This document shows positions 27,408 to 36,961 of a stretch of 64,000 nt of DNA, piece after piece. The first letter of the stretch is position 1, and the number at the start of each line of letters is the position of its first letter. Source of the DNA: an uncultured Clostridium sp. Its GTDB lineage: Bacteria > Bacillota > Clostridia > Clostridiales > Clostridiaceae. The stretch is from positions 1 through 64,000 of the forward strand of contig UQFE01000008.1 of the NCBI GenBank assembly GCA_900540255.1. Reading direction: 5' to 3'. A model generated the notes under the pieces. The model worked only from the letters and a program-made list of their open reading frames with translations, did no database searches and was not told the DNA's origin. Both the position numbers and the translations under genes were made by a program.

Positions 27408-29921
27408 TTAATCCTTCTTGTCTTGAGATAAAATTGTTAATAATTGAATACAAGTTATTAATAATGAACTTTCCTTTTTGTATGCTATATATTTATCATC
27501 CCACTTACTTGCATACTTATCTTTAAACTTCTTTAACCCCTTAAATGAATAAATAAAGTTTCCATTATTAAATATTTGATATGCTATTTTTTCTCTTATA
27601 AATGAATAGTTACTTTCACCTACATCTGCTAGTGGAACTAATCCTAAATTAAAGAATTCATATCCATTTTCTTTACCATACTCAAATAAGTTTACAAATA
27701 TAAAGTCCATTATTCCATTTAACTCTATATTCTTAAATCTCATAAGATCTATAGATAATGTCTTATTACCATCATACATAGGCATTATATTTGCAAAAGC
27801 TTTAATTTCACCTTCACTATTTCTAACTATTGCTATTTTATCCATCTCCATATACTCTTTGTTAAAGTATCCTACAGCAAACCCCTTTTCCTTTTTTCCA
27901 TTTAACCATTCATCAGATACTTCTTTTAATTCTTTAAATAATTCATCTGTAAATGGAGGTGTTTCTATAGAAAAAGTATATCCTGCTTTATCAATTCTAG
28001 ATACAGCTTGTCGTTTACTTTTATTTTTATTTCCTGCTAATGAAAATTCATCTAATTTTACAAGTGCATCTTGACCAAGTTTAAGGAAATCATATCCCAT
28101 GTCATGAAGTTCTGGAAATATATTCATATCTACACCACTAAATACTAGCGTATAACCATACAAATCTGCTAAATCATAAAACTCCTTAATTGCTTCAGAA
28201 AACGCTTCTCTATTTCCTATAGGGCCGCCTAAAACTATTATTTTATCACTTATAATTTGATATTGGAAAAATACATCTTCTTTTTTACTTATATGAACAT
28301 ATTTATCTCCAACAAAAACATAATGCGCTAAGCTTGAACCACCATATTTAGATATTAATTCAATAATTCTTTCTTTATTTAATTTTTGTGCAGGGAATTT
28401 ATTAAATTTATTTATATTAAGTAAAATTATAATTAATGATATTGATATTATTACACCTAAAAATACAGTAATTAATACTTTATCTGCATATACATTTGGC
28501 ATTACAAAATCAAATTCTTCTATTCCTTCAAACAATTTTACATCTGATGGTTTAATAAATACCATTTGTAAGTTTAATATAAGTAATACTAAAACTGATG
28601 CTATACCCTTTATTGCATTATTCCATGTAAATATAAAACCTTTTTTATAAAATCTTTTTTTGCTTAAAATTATTAATACCCATGCAATTGCATTTATTAT
28701 ACATGCATTAAAACTTTTAACAACAACTAGTGAATATATTGTTATTATAGAAAAAGATGCTATTAAAATATAATATACTTTTTTAGTTTTAGTACTTAAA
28801 ATTGGTGCTAATGCTACTAATAAGAATCCTAAAATTATACTTAAAGATATGGCAAAATCAAATATATCCATATTAAATATTGTAGTTTTATGTATAAATG
28901 CTGGTATATCAATTGTTATCCAAAATATTAAACCTATTCCAGTAATATAAACCATTAATATTAAAAGTGTAGTTGATATTTTTGAATTAACTCTTGATAT
29001 TAATTCTCTTGTTTCAACATTAGCCTTTTTATATACATCATCTATATATAATATTGCCCCTATAACTAAAGGAACTATATAGTAACTTATTCTATATAAT
29101 AATAATAATAATAATATTTGCTCTGATTGAACATTAAAACTTTTTAATCCTGTAAGTAAAGTTAAATCAAATGTACCTACTCCACCTGGAATCATACTAA
29201 TAATAGCTATTATTATTGCTTTAATATAAACAGGGAAAAATTGAATTAATGTTACCTTTATCCCTATGATAAGTATTAATCCATAAATTAATAAAATTGT
29301 TGTTGCCCATTCAAGAATTGAAATAAATGCTATTTTTATAGTAGCTAAATATGCATTTTTGTCTTTATCTTTAATAAACTTATAAGTACTGAAAATTAAA
29401 ACACCTATAATATATAATCCCACTAATGTTGAACCATAAAAAACTATGTCAAACTTTTTAATGGTAAATGCACACCATATGCTATATATAAGACATATTA
29501 AAGAAAAACCACTTAAATTTAACCCTACAACCTTTAAATTTTCCTTTGTTAATTTTGATTGGTCATCTACATGATTTTTATAAAAATAATTTTTTATAAG
29601 AATGGCAGAACTACCACCAAATCCAACAATATTTGAAATAGAAGTAGCAATCCAAGAGTATTTATATACCTTCTTTGTTGGCAAATCTATTGGTATGCTC
29701 TTCCTTGTAATTAAATCATAAAATGACAATGGCATATAAGAAACTATTCCTAATAATGCAATTATTAACAAGTTAGGAACTGTTAACCTATCAGCATATT
29801 TCTTAAATAAATTTATATCTATATCTATAAATATTTTATATAATTCTTTAAAAGCTAGAAAAAATATTGTTACTATGATTATACTTTGTATTATCTTAAA
29901 TAACTTTTTATTTATTTTCAT
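27408..29921 (-). CDS. mprF: MprF-like phosphatidylglycerol lysyltransferase/flippase
   Basis: The 837-aa membrane protein has the two-part architecture of MprF. The N-terminal about 500 residues hold some 12-14 hydrophobic segments (flippase domain). The C-terminal about 320 residues form the cytosolic tRNA-dependent aminoacyl-phosphatidylglycerol synthase domain (LPG synthase, GNAT-like). Recognisable stretches are YGGSSLAHYVFVGDKYVH, VLGGPIGNREAF, DALVKLDEFSLAG, AFANIMPMYDG and FFNLGLVPLADVGES. The enzyme transfers Lys (or Ala in some paralogues) to phosphatidylglycerol and exports it, lowering envelope negative charge and giving resistance to cationic peptides. Amino-acid specificity cannot be read from sequence alone. 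It abuts the cyclo-ligase and follows the exporter by 30 bp. Confidence 0.93.
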   Translation of the reverse strand: MKINKKLFKIIQSIIIVTIFFLAFKELYKIFIDIDINLFKKYADRLTVPNLLIIALLGIVSYMPLSFYDLITRKSIPIDLPTKKVYKYSWIATSISNIVGFGGSSAILIKNYFYKNHVDDQSKLTKENLKVVGLNLSGFSLICLIYSIWCAFTIKKFDIVFYGSTLVGLYIIGVLIFSTYKFIKDKDKNAYLATIKIAFISILEWATTILLIYGLILIIGIKVTLIQFFPVYIKAIIIAIISMIPGGVGTFDLTLLTGLKSFNVQSEQILLLLLLYRISYYIVPLVIGAILYIDDVYKKANVETRELISRVNSKISTTLLILMVYITGIGLIFWITIDIPAFIHKTTIFNMDIFDFAISLSIILGFLLVALAPILSTKTKKVYYILIASFSIITIYSLVVVKSFNACIINAIAWVLIILSKKRFYKKGFIFTWNNAIKGIASVLVLLILNLQMVFIKPSDVKLFEGIEEFDFVMPNVYADKVLITVFLGVIISISLIIILLNINKFNKFPAQKLNKERIIELISKYGGSSLAHYVFVGDKYVHISKKEDVFFQYQIISDKIIVLGGPIGNREAFSEAIKEFYDLADLYGYTLVFSGVDMNIFPELHDMGYDFLKLGQDALVKLDEFSLAGNKNKSKRQAVSRIDKAGYTFSIETPPFTDELFKELKEVSDEWLNGKKEKGFAVGYFNKEYMEMDKIAIVRNSEGEIKAFANIMPMYDGNKTLSIDLMRFKNIELNGIMDFIFVNLFEYGKENGYEFFNLGLVPLADVGESNYSFIREKIAYQIFNNGNFIYSFKGLKKFKDKYASKWDDKYIAYKKESSLLITCIQLLTILSQDKKD

Positions 29922-29951
29922 TTTTTTACCCCTTTTTAACTATAATAATTA

Positions 29952-31076
29952 TCAATTTACTACATCTTTTTGCCTTATATAATTACATATAAGTTCATAA
30001 CATACTCCACATAAAGGAACCCCAACTATTACTCCTAAAATACCAAATAAACTTGAAAAAACAATAACTATTAAAACAATATATAATGAAGAAAGTCCTA
30101 TTGAATTTCCCACAACTATTGGATAAATTATATTCCCTTCAATTTGTTGCATTAACACAACTATAAAAATAAATAGCAATATGTTTTTATACCCAGCTAT
30201 AATCATAATAATAGTTGTTATTATAATACCTATAAATGGTCCTAAAATTGGTACTGCTGCACATAATCCAAGTATTAAACTTATAAATAAACCATATGGA
30301 ATATTTAAAATTGCCATACTAACAAATATCATTATAGATAATATAAAAGAATCAATTGTTTGCCCAAAAATATATTTTTTAAATTTGCTATAAGTCAATT
30401 TTATTGTTTCTATAACATATCTTTTATGTTTATCTTTCATAAACTTACATATAATAGTTTTAATTTGAAATTTTAGACTTTCTTTTTCTAATAAAATATA
30501 TATAGATATTACCAAACCTAAAATTAAATTAATTAAAACATTAGTTATTCCTAAAGTAATATTTAAAATTCCTGAAAATGAAGTTTTTAGTATATTATTT
30601 ACTATACTCATAATATTATTATCTACTTTATTGAACTTGGAAAATATAGTTTCTAATATATAATTATTATTGCTATTTTGAGTTAAAAATTTTTCTATAT
30701 TTTTAATTTGTTCAGGTGCCTTTTCTATAAAAGTATATAAGTTATGTAAAATCTCAGGTATTACTACATTAATAACTAATGTCCCTCCAATAATAAGTGT
30801 TAAAAAAACTATTACTAATGACATAGCTCGACTAATTGTAAATACTTTTTTTTCATTTAAATTAAATTTTTTCAGTAATATTCTAATTTTCTTTTCTAAA
30901 AAGCTCATTGGCATATTTAAAAAAAACGCTAAAACACATCCAAATATAACTGGTAAGATAATTTCTATTAAATTATCAATAACATGTGATACATACTTTA
31001 AATTACTTATTAAAAAAAACATTATTAATCCATAAGTTACTATTAGTATATTTTCTTTAAAATATTTCTTATTCAT
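29952..31076 (-). CDS. AI-2E family transporter (PerM/YueF-like)
   Basis: A 374-aa integral membrane protein with about seven to eight hydrophobic segments and the family's conserved C-terminal region (GPFIGIIITTIIMIIAGY, then QQIEGNIIYPIVVGNSIGLS and GVIVGVPLCGVCYELI). Members include the AI-2 exporter TqsA and Na+/H+-type transporters, so the substrate is uncertain. SD GGAGGGGAA lies just before the ATG. It is 30 bp upstream of mprF and 55 bp downstream of the hydrolase, so a four-gene transcript is likely. Confidence 0.9.
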   Translation of the reverse strand: MNKKYFKENILIVTYGLIMFFLISNLKYVSHVIDNLIEIILPVIFGCVLAFFLNMPMSFLEKKIRILLKKFNLNEKKVFTISRAMSLVIVFLTLIIGGTLVINVVIPEILHNLYTFIEKAPEQIKNIEKFLTQNSNNNYILETIFSKFNKVDNNIMSIVNNILKTSFSGILNITLGITNVLINLILGLVISIYILLEKESLKFQIKTIICKFMKDKHKRYVIETIKLTYSKFKKYIFGQTIDSFILSIMIFVSMAILNIPYGLFISLILGLCAAVPILGPFIGIIITTIIMIIAGYKNILLFIFIVVLMQQIEGNIIYPIVVGNSIGLSSLYIVLIVIVFSSLFGILGVIVGVPLCGVCYELICNYIRQKDVVN

Positions 31077-31131
31077 TTCCCCTCCTTATAAATCAAAATT
31101 TTAGCTTTATATATTAAGTTAATAATAAAAA

Positions 31132-32061
31132 TTATTCATTTTCTATATATATTGCCTTACACATATTATAAAAACATGTTTCTTCTTCTATATTAGGCAT
31201 ATGTGCTGATAACTTAAACTTGTATATTTGCTTTTTAGGTGCATTTATAAAATTATAATATTCTTCTACTATCTTACTAGGAGTATGATAATCATTATCT
31301 CCACAACAAAAATATATTGGAATTTCAAATTTATTATTTGCATTAAATAAGTTTATACATGACATTTCTGAATACATATATCTATTTGAAATAATAATTC
31401 CACCTAAAAATTTAAACCAATCAAATAAGTTATAGTATTTAAAGGAAATACTTTTTAAAATAAGGGATATCTTGCTAAATTTAAAAACATCACCTTTATA
31501 CTTTTGTATTAATTTATTTAATTTATTAATACTATCTTGAGTTTTGTAAGGTGGTTTTCCTATATTTTTTAAAATTTTGATTCCCTTTTGATAATTTTCA
31601 TTATTAACTTTTTTTAATAAAATTTTATAAATAAATTTATCTCCTTCATTTATATTAACAACTTGGCCTATAGATATATATGCCTTTATATATTGTGGTA
31701 TCTTTTGTGATAAAATTATTCCTATCAAACTTCCAAAAGAATGCCCTACTAAATAAATACGATTTTTTTTAAATCTATCCCTTAATATTTCTATTAAAGA
31801 AATAGCATCATTAACAATATTATTTATTTTTAATTCATCTTTTGAAAATATCTTTGTATTTGATTTTCCAGCACCACGTTGATCCCAATTTACAACAAGA
31901 AAATCTTCTTCTAATTTGCTTTGATATTTTCTTATAAAACCACTTTGAGATACTCCTGGTCCTCCATGTAGAAATAACATTAAAGGTCCATTTTCATTAC
32001 CTGTTGCAAGAATATATTGTTTAACTCCATTTAAATTTACATACTCGCTTATTTCTAACAT
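31132..32061 (-). CDS. Alpha/beta hydrolase, proline iminopeptidase-like
   Basis: About 309 aa, alpha/beta-hydrolase fold, peptidase S33-like. Motifs: oxyanion HGGPG (LFLHGGPGVSQSG), WDQRGAGKS, the nucleophile elbow GHSFGS (Ser), an acid in CGDNDYHTPS, and the catalytic His in SAHMPNIEE. I chose the ATG at 32061 because a GTG seven codons upstream would place the SD GGAGGT inside the coding sequence; that SD is 7 nt before this ATG. The substrate may be N-terminal-proline peptides or another small ester/amide. It is probably the first gene of the cluster with the exporter, mprF and cyclo-ligase. Confidence 0.88.
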   Translation of the reverse strand: MLEISEYVNLNGVKQYILATGNENGPLMLFLHGGPGVSQSGFIRKYQSKLEEDFLVVNWDQRGAGKSNTKIFSKDELKINNIVNDAISLIEILRDRFKKNRIYLVGHSFGSLIGIILSQKIPQYIKAYISIGQVVNINEGDKFIYKILLKKVNNENYQKGIKILKNIGKPPYKTQDSINKLNKLIQKYKGDVFKFSKISLILKSISFKYYNLFDWFKFLGGIIISNRYMYSEMSCINLFNANNKFEIPIYFCCGDNDYHTPSKIVEEYYNFINAPKKQIYKFKLSAHMPNIEEETCFYNMCKAIYIENE

Positions 32062-32150
32062 GAAATCTACCTCCGTTTTCACTAATTAATATAATTTTTA
32101 TATTAATTTATATAACATGTTGTATATAAAAAGGTTATCATTTATTATAT

Positions 32151-32179
32151 AAAAAAAAGCAGAGGTTTTTTACCTCTGC
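32151..32179 (-). terminator. Terminator after tRNA-Lys
   Basis: GCAGAGGT / ACCTCTGC perfect 8-bp arms, 5-nt loop, with eight T on the minus strand. It begins three bases after the tRNA CCA end. Confidence 0.9.
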
Positions 32180-32181
32180 TT

Positions 32182-32257
32182 TGGTGCGCCTTCAAGGACT
32201 TGAACCCCGGACCCCCTAGTTAAGAGCTAGGTGCTCTATCTTCTGAGCTAAAGGCGC
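32182..32257 (-). tRNA. tRNA-Lys(CUU)
   Basis: Complete 76-nt cloverleaf with encoded CCA. Acceptor GCGCCTT / AAGGCGC, anticodon stem CCTAG/CTAGG with loop CTCTTAA (anticodon CUU), T arm with GTTCAAG. A single gene with its own promoter and terminator. Confidence 0.96.
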
Positions 32258-32274
32258 AAATATCTTATGACATA

Positions 32275-32303
32275 ATATTATATCATTCGACTTTTTTTGT
32301 CAA
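32275..32303 (-). promoter_or_regulatory. Promoter of tRNA-Lys
   Basis: On the minus strand TTGACA (32303-32298), 17 nt, TAATAT (32280-32275); TATAAT two bases upstream gives a 15-nt spacing instead. Confidence 0.75.
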
Positions 32304-32365
32304 CACTTTTTTTTTATTTTTAAATAAATTAAAAAATATATACAAGACCAAAAATTAAAGTAATT

Positions 32366-32396
32366 GGCTTACAGCCTCGGGCATGAAGCCACGAGG
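32366..32396 (-). other. Pseudoknot-forming sequence, possible IS200/IS605 end fragment
   Basis: Two 5-bp helices interleave: CCTCG with CGAGG and GGCTT with AAGCC. On the minus strand the order is stem 1, one nt, stem 2, six nt, stem 1', four nt, stem 2', classical H-type pseudoknot geometry. The sequence downstream of tnpB (51511-51535) shows the same order with different bases. I read it as a fragment of an IS200/IS605-type end or its guide-RNA scaffold. This is inference; no transposase is present here. Confidence 0.45.
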
Positions 32397-32532
32397 TTTT
32401 ACACCCTATCTATAAATTTCTTGTATATGCTACTTTATTTTTTCATTATCTTCAATATAAAATTATTAGTAATAGTAAAATATATGTTATAAATTTTATA
32501 TAATTAGGAAATAATTATTTTTTATCTGAAAT

Positions 32533-32576
32533 GTGATGTCCATCTCCCATCTTCTAAAATGGGAGATGGACATCAC
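32533..32576. repeat. Perfect 18-bp inverted repeat
   Basis: GTGATGTCCATCTCCCAT and its exact complement surround an 8-nt loop CTTCTAAA. It ends immediately before the -35 box of the probable glnS promoter. No T run follows, so it does not look like a simple terminator. It may be a subterminal palindrome of the adjacent IS-derived element. Confidence 0.75.
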
Positions 32577-32605
32577 TTGACGATAGTCAACAAGAATAGT
32601 ACAAT
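32577..32605 (+). promoter_or_regulatory. Probable promoter of glnS within IS-derived DNA
   Basis: TTGACG (32577-32582), 17 nt, TACAAT (32600-32605). It directly follows the 18-bp inverted repeat and is the best promoter-like sequence in the 500 bp before glnS. Transcription from about 32612 would run through the IS-like end sequence into glnS. Confidence 0.6.
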
Positions 32606-32735
32606 ATAGTCAGTATTAAATGATAGAAATGAGTAATAATAACGGATTTAGACACTAAATAAGCTTGGGTAAACTTGTACCGTTAGGTATATTAACCAAG
32701 AAACCCCACTTCTATAAGTGGAGAGTAGTTCACAC
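32606..32735 (+). mobile_element. TnpB-less IS200/IS605 right-end remnant
   Basis: The segment has the look of the right end of IS605-group elements in Clostridium: AAGCTTGGGTAAACTTG, then TTAACCAAGAAACCCC, a terminal CCACTT/AAGTGG hairpin (32706-32721) and the end AGTAGTTCAC. CTTGG (32664-32668) can pair with CCAAG (32696-32700). In intact elements this region forms the 3' end of the TnpB guide RNA. No transposase gene adjoins it, so it is a remnant or a small non-autonomous derivative. Recognition is from memory of such ends, without a search. Confidence 0.6.
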
Positions 32736-32767
32736 CTAAAATTAATAGTCAATAGGAGAGGTAAACT

Positions 32768-34429
32768 ATGTCAACTGAAATTAATTCTTCTAATTTTATA
32801 AGAAATATAATAGTAAATGATTTAGAAAGTGGAAAACACCAAGAAATAATAACTCGTTTTCCACCAGAACCAAATGGATACCTTCATATAGGTCATGCAA
32901 AATCTATTCTTTTAAATTTTGGATTAGCTGAAGAATTCCATGGTAAAACACATCTTAGATTCGATGACACTAACCCTGTAAAAGAAGATACAGAATATGT
33001 TGAATCAATAAAAGAAGATGTAAAATGGCTTGGTGGAAATTGGGATGAACTTTACTTTGCATCCGATTATTTCGATGAAATGTATAACAGAGCTGTTCTT
33101 TTAATAAAAAAAGGATTAGCTTATGTTTGTGACTTAACTCCAGAAGAAGCTAAAGAATATAGAGGTACTTTAACTGAACCTGGTAAAGAAAGTCCTTATA
33201 GAAACAGAAGTGTTGAGGAAAATTTAGATTTATTTGAAAGAATGAAAAATGGTGAATTTTCAGATGGAGAAAAAGTTTTAAGAGCTAAAATTGATATGTC
33301 TTCTCCTAATATGAATATGAGAGATCCTATAATCTATAGAATTGCTCATGCAACTCACCATAACACTGGAGATAAATGGTGCATCTACCCTATGTATGAT
33401 TTTGCTCATCCATTAGAAGATGCCATAGAAAAGGTAACTCACTCTATTTGTACTTTAGAATTTGAGGATCATAGACCTTTATATGATTGGGTTGTTAGAG
33501 AATGTGAAATGGAAGCTCAGCCTAGACAAATAGAATTTGCTAGATTAAACATGACTAATACTGTTATGAGTAAAAGAAAACTTAAACAATTAGTTGATGA
33601 AGGTGTTGTTGATGGATGGGATGATCCAAGAATGCCTACTATTTGTGGCTTAAGAAGAAGAGGATGTACACCAGAAGCATTAAAGAATTTCTGTTCTGCT
33701 ATTGGTGTTGCTAAAGCAAATTCTACAGTAGATTCTCAAATGCTTGATTATTTTGTAAGAGAAGATTTACAATTAAAGGCTCCTAATGCAATGGCTATTT
33801 TAAAACCTTTAAAATTAGTTATTACTAATTATCCAGAAGGGCAAACTGAAATGTTAGAAGTTAGCAACAATGCTAAAGATGAATCATTTGGAAAGAGACT
33901 TGTTCCATTTTCAAGAGAATTATATGTTGAACAAGAAGACTTTATGGAAGTTCCAATAAAGAAATATTTCAGATTATTCCCTGGTAATGAAGTTAGATTA
34001 ATGGGTGCTTACTTTGTTAAATGTAATGAAGTAATTAAAGATGAAAATGGCAATGTAACTGAAATTCATTGCACTTATGATCCTGAAACTAAAAGTGGTT
34101 CTGGATTTACAGGAAGAAAGGTTAAAGGAACTATTCACTGGGTAGATGCAAATAACTGTGTACCTGCTGAATTTAGATTGTATGAACCTTTAATATTAGA
34201 TGATGCTCCTGAAAATGAAGGTAAGCATTTCTTAGAACAAATAAATCCTAACTCTTTAGAAATTTTGCAAGGATTCATTGAACCAACAGCTGTTGAAAAT
34301 GCTAAACCTCAAGATAAGTTCCAATTAGTTAGAAATGGTTTCTTTAATATTGATACTAAATATACTACTAATGATAAATTAGTATTTAATAGAATTGTAC
34401 CTTTAAAATCTTCATTTAAATTAAAATAA
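32768..34429 (+). CDS. glnS: Glutamine--tRNA ligase
   Basis: The 553-aa class I synthetase directly charges tRNA-Gln. The catalytic domain carries [16 protein letters not shown] (HIGH motif, near residues 33-48), RFDDTNP, and the KMSKS-type MSKRKL near residue 265. The C-terminal half is the GlnRS beta-barrel anticodon-binding region ([26 protein letters not shown]). Length is normal. SD AGGAGAGG lies 7-8 nt before the ATG. A terminator follows directly. The upstream leader contains IS-derived sequence instead of a T-box. Confidence 0.97.
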   Translation: MSTEINSSNFIRNIIVNDLESGKHQEIITRFPPEPNGYLHIGHAKSILLNFGLAEEFHGKTHLRFDDTNPVKEDTEYVESIKEDVKWLGGNWDELYFASDYFDEMYNRAVLLIKKGLAYVCDLTPEEAKEYRGTLTEPGKESPYRNRSVEENLDLFERMKNGEFSDGEKVLRAKIDMSSPNMNMRDPIIYRIAHATHHNTGDKWCIYPMYDFAHPLEDAIEKVTHSICTLEFEDHRPLYDWVVRECEMEAQPRQIEFARLNMTNTVMSKRKLKQLVDEGVVDGWDDPRMPTICGLRRRGCTPEALKNFCSAIGVAKANSTVDSQMLDYFVREDLQLKAPNAMAILKPLKLVITNYPEGQTEMLEVSNNAKDESFGKRLVPFSRELYVEQEDFMEVPIKKYFRLFPGNEVRLMGAYFVKCNEVIKDENGNVTEIHCTYDPETKSGSGFTGRKVKGTIHWVDANNCVPAEFRLYEPLILDDAPENEGKHFLEQINPNSLEILQGFIEPTAVENAKPQDKFQLVRNGFFNIDTKYTTNDKLVFNRIVPLKSSFKLK

Positions 34430-34433
34430 AAAA

Positions 34434-34468
34434 ATTAAAGAAAGGCAATTTGCCTTTCTTTAATTTTT
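34434..34468 (+). terminator. Terminator after glnS
   Basis: Arms ATTAAAGAAAGGC and GCCTTTCTTTAAT around a short loop, followed by TTTTT, a few bases after the glnS stop. Confidence 0.88.
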
Positions 34469-34469
34469 A

Positions 34470-34740
34470 ATTAGGTATAGTAAGTGTTCGTTGAGGTTTC
34501 ATACACAGTAATTTTTTATAATTGAATGCACACTGAACCAAGTCTCTACTTATATAATTATGTATAACGCATTTTGTAGATACACAAGCTATAAAATAGT
34601 TAAAATATTGAACTAGTCTTATTTTTTATCCCATTGGTCTATACTCCTGAAACTCTTAACAATATTATTTTGCTCGCTTTTATTAATTTAATACTAGAAG
34701 TTATTTCTATAAATTATTTTTAAATTGATTTCTATTAATA
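34470..34740. other. Non-coding AT-rich gap after glnS
   Basis: No gene recognised. The minus strand has an open frame of about 44 codons (SRDLVQCAFNYKKLLCMKPQ) without start or SD. CCAAGTCTCTACTTA near 34540 resembles CCAAGTCTATACTTA near 34960 on the other side of the small gene. This may be debris of a decayed element. Confidence 0.3.
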
Positions 34741-34917
34741 TTATTTAATTTTATGATCACATCCACATTTATTTTCTATTTCTGATTTTGCACTTGCAGG
34801 TGATGCCCATTGATTATTTACTGCTGTTTTTTGTCCTTCATGACATCCACATCCAGTGTGTGAATTATGCTCTCCTTTACCTTCTTTATGACATCCACAG
34901 TTTGAATTATTACTCAT
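34741..34917 (-). CDS. Small Cys/His-rich protein, possible metal binder
   Basis: A 58-aa protein starting MSNNSNCGCHKEG. I chose this ATG because SD GGAGG lies 8 nt upstream; a TTG five codons earlier would include the SD in the coding sequence. It has three Cys-Gly-Cys motifs (two CGCH and one CGCDH) plus extra histidines, no signal peptide and no hydrophobic segment. Such clustered Cys/His pairs suggest binding of zinc, copper or another soft metal, as in small metallothionein-like proteins. I know no named family for it. It stands alone between glnS and gltX. Confidence 0.65.
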   Translation of the reverse strand: MSNNSNCGCHKEGKGEHNSHTGCGCHEGQKTAVNNQWASPASAKSEIENKCGCDHKIK

Positions 34918-35136
34918 AATATTTTCCTCCAATGTCCTATTAAATTTAGCCCTGATACAGCCAAGTCTATACTTAGTTCTACCACCGCTACAATAATAGT
35001 TTGTACACTTTATTTTCTTTAATACCTTGTATTAATTTCATTTTGGACCAAGTTGTGAATTTAAATTAAAATAATGAAAAAAAGCACATTTTTTTCTATA
35101 ATTTTATAACTTTATTTTTTACTAATCTAATCATAA
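34918..35136. other. Gap upstream of the small Cys/His-rich gene
   Basis: Beyond the SD and a probable leader I see no gene. The frame of the small gene stays open upstream for about 30 codons (with Cys-rich CTNYYCSGG) but has no start codon. AT-rich with no clear consensus promoter. Confidence 0.3.
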
Positions 35137-35184
35137 AAAATACTGTATTTAGACTAATTCTATAATCTAAATACAGCTTTTTTT
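35137..35184 (-). terminator. Terminator after gltX
   Basis: Perfect 10-bp arms CTGTATTTAG (35143-35152) and CTAAATACAG (35167-35176), 14-nt loop, T-rich on both sides, so possibly bidirectional. Confidence 0.8.
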
Positions 35185-35232
35185 CTTATAGATAAAATAT
35201 AACATTTTTTCTAGTTAAAAATCTTTTAATTT

Positions 35233-36894
35233 TTATAACTCTAAAAATCTATTAAATCTTTCTCTAACCTTTTCTTCTCCTATAATTTGCATTATAGTAT
35301 AAAGATCTGGAGTATTTGTTCTATGTGATAATGCACTTCTTACTGCACCTGCAACATCAGAAATCATTCCCTTATAAGCTTCTGGGTTAGCCTTAAATTC
35401 TTTTCTATTTGCACAATATCCAAGTTCTGCTCCAATTACTTTTAATTCTTCAAACCAATTTTCTTGACTTCCTATATTAAAAGTAAACTTTTTAGCATAT
35501 TCTTCAATTATAGCTTTAGCATTTTCTAATAATAAAGTTTTTGGTAACTCAACCTGCTCTGCAGTTTCATTATAGAATAATTCATCAAAGAAATAGAATA
35601 TCTTATCCTTAACTTCATCCCACTTTGCAAAGTCTTTTCTTGGTTTTGGACCTTCTTTATCTATATTAAATATTTCTCTTGCCATAGCTTCATTTGAAGT
35701 TACTAAGTTATACATTTCTTCATCATATTGTTTAGCCCATGCAGTATATTGTTCATATACTTTATCTGCTGGCATTCTAGCTATAACATCTTTAGAAACG
35801 TCATTTAATTTAACTAAATCAAATAATGCTCCGCTCTTACTCATTTTTTCTAAAGCAACATGGAATTCATGATAATCAGCAATTGGATTTTCTGCTCTCC
35901 ATTCTTCATAACTTGAATTTACTATGTTTAATAAGTATTCAATAACACATACTACTGGATATCCAACTTCATTATAATAAGAAACAGCTGCTTCAGCATC
36001 TTTTCTCTTAGAAAGCTTTCTCTTAGATCCACCTTCTTGTTTCATTATTGTTGGAATATGAGCATAGTTTGGTCTTTCAAATCCTAATACTTCAAATAAT
36101 TGAACGTGTATTGGAAGTGATGATAACCACTCTTCTCCTCTTATTACATCTGTAGTTCTCATTAAATAATCATCTATTGCATGTGCAAAGTGATATGTTG
36201 GAAGCCCATCTCCTTTTATTAAAACTACATCTTGATTATTTTCTGGGAAAGATATATCTCCCTTTATTAAATCGTGGAATTCTACTCTATTTTCAATATT
36301 TCCTGGTGATTTTAATCTTAAAATATAAGTTTCACCATTGTTTATTCTTTCAATAGCTTCTTCTTCAGTAATATTTCTATATTTAGCATATTCTCCATAG
36401 TATCCTGGAGTTATCTTATTAGCTATTTGCTCTTCTCTTAAAGCAGCTAATTCTTCTGGAGTACAAAAATCTGGATATGCTAAACCTTTTAATAATAAAT
36501 CTTTAGCAAAAGTTCTGTATATTTCAGCTCTTTCACTTTGTCTGTATGGGCCATATTCACCTTTTGAAGTTTCTTGACCAGTCATTCCTTCGCTAAAATA
36601 CATTCCAAAATTGTGCATAGTTTCAATTGTATCTTCAATAGCACCTTCAACTTCTCTCTTTTGGTCTGTATCTTCTATTCTTAAATAAAAAACTCCTTCA
36701 CTTTGGCTTGCTAATCTTTCATTGATTAATGCAGCAAAAACTCCACCTATATGTTGAAATCCTGTTGGTGATGGTGCATATCTAGTTACTCTAGCACCTT
36801 CTTTTAAGTTTCTTTTTGGGTATTTTGCTATATAATATTCTCTATCATGTTCAACATTAGGGAATATTATTTCAGCTAATTTTTCAAATGCCAT
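35233..36894 (-). CDS. gltX: Glutamate--tRNA ligase
   Basis: The 553-aa class I synthetase charges tRNA-Glu. Motifs: [18 protein letters not shown] (HIGH variant HIGG), [10 protein letters not shown], and the KMSKS-type KLSKRKD. The C-terminal part is an alpha-helical anticodon-binding domain. I set the start at the ATG of [16 protein letters not shown] sits 8 nt upstream, while an extended reading of 20 residues (starting near 36954) runs back into the T-box terminator region. The gene is controlled by a T-box leader. It coexists with a true glnS, so Glu-tRNA-Gln mischarging need not be its job. Confidence 0.95.
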   Translation of the reverse strand: MAFEKLAEIIFPNVEHDREYYIAKYPKRNLKEGARVTRYAPSPTGFQHIGGVFAALINERLASQSEGVFYLRIEDTDQKREVEGAIEDTIETMHNFGMYFSEGMTGQETSKGEYGPYRQSERAEIYRTFAKDLLLKGLAYPDFCTPEELAALREEQIANKITPGYYGEYAKYRNITEEEAIERINNGETYILRLKSPGNIENRVEFHDLIKGDISFPENNQDVVLIKGDGLPTYHFAHAIDDYLMRTTDVIRGEEWLSSLPIHVQLFEVLGFERPNYAHIPTIMKQEGGSKRKLSKRKDAEAAVSYYNEVGYPVVCVIEYLLNIVNSSYEEWRAENPIADYHEFHVALEKMSKSGALFDLVKLNDVSKDVIARMPADKVYEQYTAWAKQYDEEMYNLVTSNEAMAREIFNIDKEGPKPRKDFAKWDEVKDKIFYFFDELFYNETAEQVELPKTLLLENAKAIIEEYAKKFTFNIGSQENWFEELKVIGAELGYCANRKEFKANPEAYKGMISDVAGAVRSALSHRTNTPDLYTIMQIIGEEKVRERFNRFLEL

Positions 36895-36961
36895 ATTTAA
36901 TGCTCCTTTATATATAATATATAAAAAATGGTTGTTCCACGGAGGTACACCCATTTATATC

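Noticed and set aside
32768..34429. glnS considered as a second gltX
   Set aside because: The [15 protein letters not shown] motif and the beta-barrel C-terminal half are those of GlnRS; gltX is the separate gene at 35233.
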